Below, in pieces: positions 1-5,126 of a stretch of 5,154 nucleotides of DNA; position 1 is the first letter of the stretch; the number at the start of each line of letters is the position of its first letter. The DNA is from Chloroflexota bacterium. GTDB lineage: Bacteria > Chloroflexota > Limnocylindria > Limnocylindrales > CSP1-4. The notes below the pieces were generated by a model. The model was not told the origin of the DNA and ran no database searches. It worked only from the letters and a program-made list of their open reading frames with translations. The stretch spans positions 9,708 to 14,861 of the forward strand of contig PMJT01000080.1 of NCBI GenBank assembly GCA_003158495.1. The letters run 5' to 3'. The position numbers and the translations under genes were made by a program.

Positions 1-1398
1 GCCGCCGTTGACCGGCGCCTCGAACGAGCCGGTCGCGTACTGGTGGAGCTGGACGCCCCCTTCGTTCACCGTCGCCACCAGGTCCGGAAAGGAGGCCAGG
101 AAGCGCATCAGGTTCGGCGGGCAGCAGGAGACGGGGAACCACCTGGCCCGCCGGGTAGTGGCGGCGCCCTCGAGGATCTCGGCACCGGCAGAGCGGCGCA
201 TGAGTGGGTTCGAGTAGAAGAAGTGCGTGCCGTCGAAGGCCAGCCCGGGCAGGACGGCGTTGAAGGCCGTCCGTTCGATCAGATCCGCGCAGCGCTTGTC
301 GCCCGTCGCGAGCAGCAGGCGCCAGGCGAGCATGACGCTGCCGATCGCCGCACAGGTCTCCCCATACGCACGATCAGGCGGCAGCTCGAATGCGTCGCCG
401 AAGGCCTCGTCACGATGGCGGGCCCCGAGGCTGCCCGTCAGATAGGTTCGCGTAGCCACCATCGAGTCCCAACGCTCGATCGCCGAGTTCAGCAGTTCGC
501 GATCGCCGGTCTCCACGGCGACGTCCACCACACCGCAGTCGAGATACACCTGGCGGACCGAGTGTCCGGCCGGTTCCTTCGACGAGCGGACGGGCTCGTG
601 ATCCTGCCAGTAGCGCGCACCGAAACGGCCGGCGCCCAGGAGGCCGTGGCCGCGCCGCTCCACGAGAGTTCGGGCAAGCTCCAGGTAGCGGGCCTCGCCG
701 GTAGTCCGGTACAGCTCAACCAGCGCCATCTCGATCTCGGGGTGGCCGCAGACCAGCTCCCGCCGGCCGGGGCCCAGCTCGGCTTCGATCCGGCCGACGT
801 AGCGTTCCGCGATCCGGAGGAGCCGGTCGTCGTTGAGCCCGCGCTTCCACGCTACGGCTGCCTGGATCAGGTGACCAGCCACGTAGAGCTCGTGGCCCCA
901 CTGCAGGTCGGTGAACTCGTTGCCGGGGTGCGCCACCTGGAAGAACGTGTCGAGGTACCCGTCAGAGCGCTGGGCCTTTTCGACAAGGTCGATAGCCGGT
1001 TCCGCGAGCGCCAGCAGCTTCTCGTCGGGCGACTGGGCGAGCTCCCAGCCGACCGCCTCGAGCCACTTGTAGACGTCCGAGTCCAGAAAAGGGGCCGTCG
1101 ACCCGGAGTCGTCAGCCGCCCCTCTGTAGCTGCCGGTGGCGCCCGCCGCCAGCTTGAAGTTGAACAGATTGCCCGCTATCTCGAGCTGGGCCGCGCCGTG
1201 CGGGATGGTGACATCGTGGTTGGTTCGGCGGCGAGCCGCCCACAGACCGCCCTCGATCCGGCTCCGGAGTACGCCCAGAGGCCGCAACCGAACGTCCGCG
1301 CCCCTGGTCGGGACGACGGGGGCAACGGGCTCCGCGTCGCTCGTTGCGACGTCCGAACGCCCGATCCGGTCGGCGGGCCTTCTGGTTGGATTCATCAT
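1..1398 (-). CDS. GH127-type beta-L-arabinofuranosidase (DUF1680), 3' end cut off by window edge
   Basis: Reading the minus strand from 1398 gives 466 uninterrupted residues. The family removes terminal beta-L-arabinofuranose from arabino-oligosaccharides or hydroxyproline-linked arabinans. Visible landmarks in order: IPHGAAQLEIAGNLFNFKLA near residue 66; DSDVYKWLEAVGWELA near 106; HELYVAGHLIQAAVA at 169-183; GHPEIEMALVELY near 218; GHSVRQVYL at 278; TGSLGARHRDEAFGDAFELP at 321-340; ETCAAI at 347; SCCPPNLMRFLASF at 424-437. By comparison with HypBA1 of Bifidobacterium longum, E331 fits the acid/base glutamate, E347, C349, C425 and C426 fit the zinc ligands, C425 fits the cysteine nucleophile, and H279 fits an active-site histidine. 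The catalytic (alpha/alpha)6 part is nearly complete; about 180-200 residues of C-terminal beta-sandwich are missing beyond position 1. Start ATG 1398 (or ATG 1395) follows GAGGAAG at 1402-1408. Residues 1-40 are a non-conserved, unstructured-looking extension. No signal peptide is seen, so a cytoplasmic enzyme is likely. GH146 shares the fold and is the main alternative. Confidence 0.95.
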   Translation of the reverse strand, partial: MMNPTRRPADRIGRSDVATSDAEPVAPVVPTRGADVRLRPLGVLRSRIEGGLWAARRRTNHDVTIPHGAAQLEIAGNLFNFKLAAGATGSYRGAADDSGSTAPFLDSDVYKWLEAVGWELAQSPDEKLLALAEPAIDLVEKAQRSDGYLDTFFQVAHPGNEFTDLQWGHELYVAGHLIQAAVAWKRGLNDDRLLRIAERYVGRIEAELGPGRRELVCGHPEIEMALVELYRTTGEARYLELARTLVERRGHGLLGAGRFGARYWQDHEPVRSSKEPAGHSVRQVYLDCGVVDVAVETGDRELLNSAIERWDSMVATRTYLTGSLGARHRDEAFGDAFELPPDRAYGETCAAIGSVMLAWRLLLATGDKRCADLIERTAFNAVLPGLAFDGTHFFYSNPLMRRSAGAEILEGAATTRRARWFPVSCCPPNLMRFLASFPDLVATVNEGGVQLHQYATGSFEAPVNGG

Positions 1399-1478
1399 CG
1401 ACTTCCTCGGTACTTCGGCGGATTCGGCGCGTTTCCGGTGAATTGGTCCCCGAGAGGCGGACGAACTCTCGAAGGTCT

Positions 1479-1543
1479 CGATTGTGCGCACTCGTGTGCT
1501 GTCACGTCAACATGGAAAATCACGATTGTGCGCACTCGTGTGC
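1479..1543. repeat. Pair of exact 21-bp direct repeats, probable operators
   Basis: The 21-mer beginning CGATTGTGCGCAC and ending TCGTGTGC occurs exactly at 1479-1499 and again at 1523-1543, 44 bp apart start to start, roughly four helical turns. Each copy contains the perfect 8-bp palindrome GTGCGCAC. It also contains a longer imperfect dyad, best in the right copy as TGCGCACTCGTGTGCA (1529-1544) with one mismatched pair. The copies lie between divergent genes and each overlaps a candidate promoter. This arrangement is typical of binding sites for a sugar-responsive regulator (LacI, ROK, GntR or AraC type), but no regulator gene is in the window, so the family is unknown. Confidence 0.8.
1481..1510 (-). 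promoter_or_regulatory. Candidate promoter of the GH127 gene
   Basis: On the minus strand, TTGACG (1505-1510; five of six matches to the sigma-70 -35 consensus) is followed after 18 bp by CACAAT (1481-1486; four of six for the -10). The predicted start of transcription, near 1474, would give a leader of about 75 nt. The -10 and most of the spacer lie inside the left copy of the 21-bp direct repeat, so a protein bound there should block RNA polymerase. The call rests on motif matching only. Confidence 0.42.
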
Positions 1544-1554
1544 AGTGCTACTCT
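1526..1554 (+). promoter_or_regulatory. Candidate promoter of the ABC importer operon
   Basis: TTGTGC (1526-1531) is followed after 17 bp by TACTCT (1549-1554), which is preceded by TG one base upstream (1546-1547), forming an extended -10. The hexamers are individually weak (three of six matches each), as is common for activated or regulated promoters. The right direct repeat (1523-1543) covers the -35 and most of the spacer. Transcription would start near 1561, giving a leader of about 75 nt. Promoter consensus in this lineage is not certain. Confidence 0.38.
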
Positions 1555-1636
1555 CTCGCCGATCAGGACCGTCACCGCCGAGTCGGCTCGGGGTCGGTAC
1601 TGGCAAACTAGGATGCCTTCAGGAGAGGAGTAAGGG

Positions 1637-3004
1637 ATGAGGAACAAGTTCAGGATGCCGCCCGCCCTGGCGACCCTGGCGACGCTCGCCATGGTGGCAG
1701 TCGTCGGCTGCGGCTCGACCGCGGCAACACCGACGGCTGCGCCGGTCGCGACACCCGCCCCGACCGACGTTCCGGTCGCCACCGCCCCGCCGGCCGCCAC
1801 GCCTGCGCCTTCGGTGGCCTTCAGCGCCGGCACGGACGATGGCAAGACGATCACGATGTGGACCCGCGCGGCCACCCAGTTCCAGGCGACCGCCCTGGTC
1901 GCCGCCTACAACGCGACCCACAAGAACCAGGTCAACCTCACGATCGTTCCCACGGATGACATGCAGGCCAAGGTCGGGGCCGCGGCCGGCGCCGGCTCTC
2001 TGCCGGACATCATCTCGGGCGACGTCGTGTTCATGCCCAACTGGACTTCCCAGGGCCTGTTCACCGACATCACCAGCAAGATCAGCGCGCTGCCATTCGC
2101 CAGCACCCTCGCGTCGGGCCCGATCAAGGCCTCGACGACGGCCGGCAAGGCCTACGGCGTCCCGTTCATCATGGATCTCTCGGTCTGGGTCTATAACAAG
2201 GACCTGTTCACCAAGGCCGGGCTCGATCCCAACAAGCCGCCCACGACCCTCAAGGAATTCGACACCGACGCCCGAGCAGTCAACAAGCTCGGCGGCAGCG
2301 TCAAGGGCTCCTTCTTCGGCGGCAACTGCGGCGGTTGCGAGGTCTTCACCTGGTGGCCGAGCATCTGGGCCGATGGCCAGCAGGTCATGAGCGCCGACGG
2401 AACTTCCTCGATGCTCAACAGCGATGAGGCCAAGGCCGTCTACGCGATCTACGCAGGCGAGTTCAAGGACGGCATCGTGGCGGCCAGCAGCAAGACGGAA
2501 ACCGGCCCGACGTGGGTCAGCTTCTTCCCCAAGGGCAACATCGGCATCATGCCGTACCCGGGAAGCCTGCTCGGCTCGATCCCGTCCACCGTCAACTTTG
2601 GCGTTGCCCCGATCGCGGGACTCAACGGCGGACAGTCCACTTTCGTCGGCGGCGACGCGGTCGGCATCACTGCCAACAGCAAGGTTTCCGACGAGGCCTG
2701 GAACTTCCTGGCCTGGACCCTCAGCGACTACGCGCAGGTTGAGATCGTGGCCAAGGGCGGCAACATCGTTGCCCGCTCCGACCTCGCCAACAACAAGTAC
2801 GCTGCGGCGGACCCGCGCACGGTGACCGTCAACCAGGTCGCCGCCAAGGGCGTCACCCCGCTCGCCAAGAACTTCGGCCAGACGTTCAACGACCCGAACG
2901 GGCCGTGGCTCGTCCTCACCCGCGACGCCGTCTTCAACGGCGCAAGCTCGAGCAAGATCGACTCGGACAACGCCGCAGTCACCAAGTCCCTAGCGGGCCA
3001 GTAG
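1637..3004 (+). CDS. CUT1-family sugar ABC transporter solute-binding lipoprotein
   Basis: This 455-residue protein is the extracytoplasmic receptor of the importer. Residues 1-24 form a lipoprotein signal peptide: basic RNKFR, a hydrophobic core, then lipobox VVGC with the lipidated cysteine at residue 25. Residues 26-60 are a low-complexity Ala/Pro/Thr/Val tether that would hold the receptor away from the membrane. The globular part resembles bacterial extracellular solute-binding protein family 1: TITMWTRA opening strand near 70, then SLPDIISGDVVFMPNWTSQG and, later, GVPFIMDLSVWVYNKDLFTKAG, the classic YNKDLF hinge region. FTWWPSIWADGQ and VGGDAVGITANS further on are also typical. Aromatic residues (W241, W242, W246) suit stacking on sugar rings. 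Vicinal-type cysteines C231 and C234 (CGGC) could form a disulfide outside the cell. Start ATG 1637 is set by AGGAGAGGAG at 1621-1630, six bases upstream. The permeases follow downstream. The exact ligand cannot be read; arabino-oligosaccharide is suggested by the divergent GH127 gene. Confidence 0.95.
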   Translation: MRNKFRMPPALATLATLAMVAVVGCGSTAATPTAAPVATPAPTDVPVATAPPAATPAPSVAFSAGTDDGKTITMWTRAATQFQATALVAAYNATHKNQVNLTIVPTDDMQAKVGAAAGAGSLPDIISGDVVFMPNWTSQGLFTDITSKISALPFASTLASGPIKASTTAGKAYGVPFIMDLSVWVYNKDLFTKAGLDPNKPPTTLKEFDTDARAVNKLGGSVKGSFFGGNCGGCEVFTWWPSIWADGQQVMSADGTSSMLNSDEAKAVYAIYAGEFKDGIVAASSKTETGPTWVSFFPKGNIGIMPYPGSLLGSIPSTVNFGVAPIAGLNGGQSTFVGGDAVGITANSKVSDEAWNFLAWTLSDYAQVEIVAKGGNIVARSDLANNKYAAADPRTVTVNQVAAKGVTPLAKNFGQTFNDPNGPWLVLTRDAVFNGASSSKIDSDNAAVTKSLAGQ

Positions 3005-3005
3005 C

Positions 3006-3024
3006 TCAACTATCGATGAGTTGA
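3006..3024 (+). other. Small hairpin just after the binding-protein stop codon
   Basis: TCAACT (3006-3011) and AGTTGA (3019-3024) form a perfect 6-bp stem with a 7-base loop, starting two bases after the TAG stop. It is AT-rich for this genome and too weak to terminate transcription alone. It lies directly ahead of the stronger hairpin at 3029-3071, and the two may act together in 3'-end protection of the upstream message. Confidence 0.35.
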
Positions 3025-3028
3025 CGAC

Positions 3029-3071
3029 CGGCGCGGGGCGCGCGCAGCCATCCTGGGCTCGCCCCGCGTCG
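3029..3071 (+). promoter_or_regulatory. Strong intra-operon hairpin between binding-protein and permease genes
   Basis: Positions 3029-3040 pair with 3060-3071 in a 12-bp stem that is all Watson-Crick except one G-U pair (3031/3069); the core is CGCGGGGCG against CGCCCCGCG. After a 5-base left bulge (3041-3045) an upper stem AGCC (3046-3049)/GGCT (3056-3059) closes the 6-base loop ATCCTG. No T-run follows, so it does not look like a full Rho-independent terminator. Structures at this position in sugar ABC operons (for example between malE and malF) stabilise the receptor transcript and lower permease expression; the same role here is inference. Confidence 0.6.
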
Positions 3072-3087
3072 CCGTTTCCAGCTTCAT

Positions 3088-3093
3088 GGAGGA
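3088..3093 (+). promoter_or_regulatory. Ribosome binding site that decides the first permease start
   Basis: GGAGGA at 3088-3093 lies 10 bases ahead of the ATG at 3104. It overlaps another in-frame ATG at 3086, which itself has only the pyrimidine-rich TTTCCAGCTTC upstream and no purine-rich site. The Shine-Dalgarno sequence therefore favours initiation at 3104, although the spacing is slightly long. Confidence 0.55.
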
Positions 3094-3103
3094 CCTTTCG
3101 GCA

Positions 3104-4045
3104 ATGGCCACGGCGTCTACCAGCGCCCCGGCATCTCGAACCGCCGGTCCGAGCAGGCGGTGGCGGTCACAGAAACGTGTCCGCGCGATGCTCGGACTGT
3201 TGTACGCGGCGCCGACAGCCCTCTTCGTTGCGGTCTTCTTCACTGCCCCATTGGTGCTGGTCACCCGGATGTCGGCCAGCGAGTGGCCGCTCATTGCCGG
3301 CGACAAGGGCTTCAACTTCCCGGACAACTACTCCGCCATCGAGTCCAATTCCCTCTTCTGGCCCGCGGTCTGGTTCACCGTCGAGTACACGGTCCTGGTC
3401 ACCGTTCTGCTGATCGGCATGGGCCTCGGGCTGGCGCTGCTGATCCAGGCAGGCGGCAAGTGGAAGGGCTTCTTGCGGACTTCCTTCCTGTTCCCGAGCG
3501 CGATGGGCCTCGCCTCGGCCTCGCTGCTCTTCTGGGGTCTCTATTCGGACTCGATCGGGCCGATCAACCCGATCCTGCAGCAGCTCCAGATCACCCATGA
3601 CCCGATCCAGTTCCTGGGCGATCCGCTGAGCGCGCTGCTGTCGACGACCTTTCTGATCGTCTGGCGCTTCGCGGGCTTCTACATGCTGATCTTGCTCGTG
3701 GGGTTACAGGCGATACCGCACGACCTCTACGAGGCGGCTGCGATAGACGGCGCGAACAAGTGGCACACGTTTCGCTACATCACGATCCCGCTGTTGCGCC
3801 GGTCCCTCGCCCTGTCGCTGATCCTGTGCATCACCGGCTCCCTGCTGGCCTTCGACCAGTTCTACATCCTGACCAAGGGCGGGCCGGACAACTCCACCAT
3901 CACTGTTGTGCAGTTGATCTATCGCGAGGCGTTCCAGCGTCTCAACCTGGGAACCGCGGCCGCGATCTCCATCGTGGTCCTGGCGGTCCTCGTCGTGCTA
4001 AATACCGTCCAGTTCCGGGCCCTCCGCGGCTCGGAAGAAGCGTGA
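3104..4045 (+). CDS. CUT1 sugar ABC transporter permease, first subunit (MalF/UgpA-like)
   Basis: With the start at 3104 this is a 313-residue integral membrane subunit; a start at 3086 would add six residues. An Arg/Ser-rich cytoplasmic N-terminus (residues 1-28) is followed by six predicted membrane helices at about 29-52, 86-113, 123-148, 180-202, 233-252 and 283-303, as in short MalF/UgpA-type permeases. The ATPase-docking EAA loop is clear: EAAAIDGANKW from residue 210, continuing to YITIPLL near 225-231. The motif QFYILTKGGPDNST near 252-264 is characteristic of this subunit in oligosaccharide importers (BPD_transp_1 superfamily). It should pair with the next gene product to form the translocation pore. 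It is separated from the binding-protein gene by a hairpin-bearing 99-bp gap and from the second permease by 10 bp. No ATP-binding motifs are present. Confidence 0.95.
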   Translation: MATASTSAPASRTAGPSRRWRSQKRVRAMLGLLYAAPTALFVAVFFTAPLVLVTRMSASEWPLIAGDKGFNFPDNYSAIESNSLFWPAVWFTVEYTVLVTVLLIGMGLGLALLIQAGGKWKGFLRTSFLFPSAMGLASASLLFWGLYSDSIGPINPILQQLQITHDPIQFLGDPLSALLSTTFLIVWRFAGFYMLILLVGLQAIPHDLYEAAAIDGANKWHTFRYITIPLLRRSLALSLILCITGSLLAFDQFYILTKGGPDNSTITVVQLIYREAFQRLNLGTAAAISIVVLAVLVVLNTVQFRALRGSEEA

Positions 4046-4055
4046 GGGTGGTGCG

Positions 4056-4889
4056 ATGAAACGGAATGTCCTTGCGCTCACCTTTACCCGGACGCCGTAC
4101 TACGTACTCTCCGGTGCCGCGGCGATCGTCTTCCTGTTCCCGCTCGTGTGGGCGGCCTACGCCTCCGTCAACGGCCAGGCCGGTAGCGGGCAGGCCGAGG
4201 GCTTCGGCCTCGGCAACTACGACAGGTTGCTCCACTACGAGGACGGCCTGGCCCAATACTTCTTCAACAGCGTCTTCGTGTCGTGCGCCACGGTCATCGT
4301 GACCCTCTTCGTGTCGTTGTTCGGCGGCTACGCCTTCGCCAAGTTCGACTTCCCGTTCAAGAACGTGATCTTCCTGGTCACGCTGGCGATCCTGATGGTG
4401 CCCTATGCCACGATGCTGATCCCGCTGTTCGTGCTGCTCAAGACCATCGGGCTGCAGAACAACCTGGTTGGCCTGGCGCTCGTAATGGCCATGTTCCAGC
4501 TGCCCTTCGCCACGTTCATGATGCGGATCTCGTTCGAGGCCGTGCCGAAGGAGCTTGAGGAGGCCGCCCAGGTTGACGGCGCCGGCACGTTCGGCGTCCT
4601 GCGCAAGATCCTCCTGCCGGCGGTCCGGCCCGGGATCATCACCGTCGCCCTGTTTGCGTTCCTGGCGGCCTGGAACGACTTCATCACGCCGCTGATCCTC
4701 ATCAACGACCAAAGCAAGGCGCCCCTGTCGTTGGCCATAACCAACCTCCGCCAGCAGACGATGGGTGTGATCGACTACGGCTCCCTTGAGGCCGGCGTCG
4801 TCGTCATGGCCGTGCCGTGTCTCCTGCTGTTCTTCGCCCTGCAGGGCCAGTACGTCCGGGGCTTCATGTCGGGCGCGATCAAGGGCTGA
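4056..4889 (+). CDS. CUT1 sugar ABC transporter permease, second subunit (MalG/UgpE-like)
   Basis: This 277-residue membrane protein has the usual MalG/UgpE length. Predicted helices lie at about 15-36, 70-96, 102-127, 137-156, 191-213 and 244-263. FNSVFVSCATVIVTLFVSLFGGYAFAKF (69-96) is the typical second helix, followed by LMVPYATMLIPLFVLL. The EAA loop, EAAQVDGAGTF from residue 169 continuing to KILLPAVRPG (184-193), docks the ATPase. AFLAAWNDFITPLIL (201-215) and the C-terminal YVRGFMSGAIKG are subfamily signatures. Translation starts at ATG 4056, seven bases after GAGGG (4044-4048), which overlaps the stop of the preceding permease gene, so the pair is probably translationally coupled. 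It is the last gene before a probable terminator. The operon has no nucleotide-binding subunit; a shared MsmK/UgpC-type ATPase encoded elsewhere, or in the gene starting at 5127, would be needed. Confidence 0.96.
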   Translation: MKRNVLALTFTRTPYYVLSGAAAIVFLFPLVWAAYASVNGQAGSGQAEGFGLGNYDRLLHYEDGLAQYFFNSVFVSCATVIVTLFVSLFGGYAFAKFDFPFKNVIFLVTLAILMVPYATMLIPLFVLLKTIGLQNNLVGLALVMAMFQLPFATFMMRISFEAVPKELEEAAQVDGAGTFGVLRKILLPAVRPGIITVALFAFLAAWNDFITPLILINDQSKAPLSLAITNLRQQTMGVIDYGSLEAGVVVMAVPCLLLFFALQGQYVRGFMSGAIKG

Positions 4890-4904
4890 TCTACACCACG
4901 CCAG

Positions 4905-4924
4905 ACGGCCGATTGGGCGGCCGT
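4905..4924 (+). other. Short GC stem-loop downstream of the importer operon
   Basis: ACGGCCG (4905-4911) pairs perfectly with CGGCCGT (4918-4924) around the loop ATTGGG. It starts 16 bases after the stop at 4889 and is followed by TTCCACTCC, not a T-run. It may protect the transcript 3' end or slow polymerase ahead of the larger hairpin at 4938, or it may be a chance product of high GC. Confidence 0.35.
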
Positions 4925-4937
4925 TCCACTCCGTGTC

Positions 4938-4972
4938 AGAAGGCCAGCGGACCCTCCTCCCGCTGGCCTTCT
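4938..4972 (+). terminator. Probable Rho-independent terminator of the importer operon
   Basis: AGAAGGCCAGCGG (4938-4950) and CCGCTGGCCTTCT (4960-4972) form a perfect 13-bp stem with a 9-base loop. It is followed by CGTTTG, a poor U-tract of three T residues. The length and perfection of the stem, and its position 49 bases after the last permease stop, make it the obvious operon end. The weak U-tract means termination may be incomplete and allow some read-through to the gene at 5127. Toward the minus strand no T-run follows the stem, so it acts in the plus direction. Confidence 0.8.
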
Positions 4973-5037
4973 CGTTTGCCTGGCCCGCACGGGGCGCGGT
5001 CGCAGTCCCGTTGGCCGGTCCGATGGCCGGGACGGAA

Positions 5038-5065
5038 TTGACCCGTGACAATCCGCTGCCAGAAT
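5038..5065 (+). promoter_or_regulatory. Candidate promoter of the gene starting at 5127
   Basis: TTGACC (5038-5043; five of six for -35) is followed after 16 bp by CAGAAT (5060-5065; four of six for -10). TG at 5057-5058, one base upstream of the hexamer, makes an extended -10. The predicted transcription start near 5072 would give a leader of about 55 nt. With the terminator at 4938-4972 just upstream, this suggests the next gene has its own transcript. Confidence 0.45.
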
Positions 5066-5112
5066 CCGGGCCCGTTCGTGTGTGCGCGAGCCGAGGCCAC
5101 GAAGCACCAGAA

Positions 5113-5118
5113 GAGAGG
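5113..5118 (+). promoter_or_regulatory. Ribosome binding site of the right-edge gene
   Basis: GAGAGG at 5113-5118 sits eight bases before the ATG at 5127, an ideal Shine-Dalgarno placement. It is the main support for treating the short reading frame at the window edge as the start of a real gene. Confidence 0.65.
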
Positions 5119-5126
5119 CAAACCAC

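Noticed and set aside
1479..1543. Repeat pair considered as a minimal CRISPR array
   Set aside because: There are only two copies, a 23-bp spacing element, overlap with promoter elements and no cas genes; operator sites fit better.
1578..1591. CCGAG-TCGG-CTCGG small hairpin in the importer leader, considered as part of a riboswitch or attenuator
   Set aside because: A single 5-bp stem in a 75-nt leader, with no terminator-like structure or recognisable riboswitch core, does not support a regulatory RNA.
43..1611. A 522-codon open frame on the plus strand opposite the hydrolase gene
   Set aside because: It lies codon-in-register antisense to a clear GH127 coding frame, has no recognisable domain, is rich in Arg/Gly/Val/Ala as expected of a GC-rich shadow, and runs through the divergent promoter region.
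1839..2390. An Arg/Ser/Pro-rich open frame inside the binding-protein gene
   Set aside because: It is a +1-type shadow of a clearly conserved coding frame, with strongly biased composition and no homology that I recognise.
5005..5033. GTCCCG/CGGGAC inverted repeat with two TGGCCGG copies inside
   Set aside because: The 6-bp arms with a large loop and short GC-rich direct repeats are expected by chance in this composition, and no functional context supports them.
5071..5090. Possible third operator copy (CGTGTGTGCGCG) ahead of the right-edge gene
   Set aside because: Only TGTGCGC is shared contiguously with the 21-bp repeat. In GC-rich DNA a 7-bp match is weak, and the dyad is not preserved.
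3942..5126. A 394-codon open frame on the minus strand across the second permease and the terminator
   Set aside because: It is in antisense register with the well-supported permease gene, crosses the terminator and intergenic region, and its translation is charged low-complexity sequence (Glu/Arg/Gln/His-rich) without a family signature.
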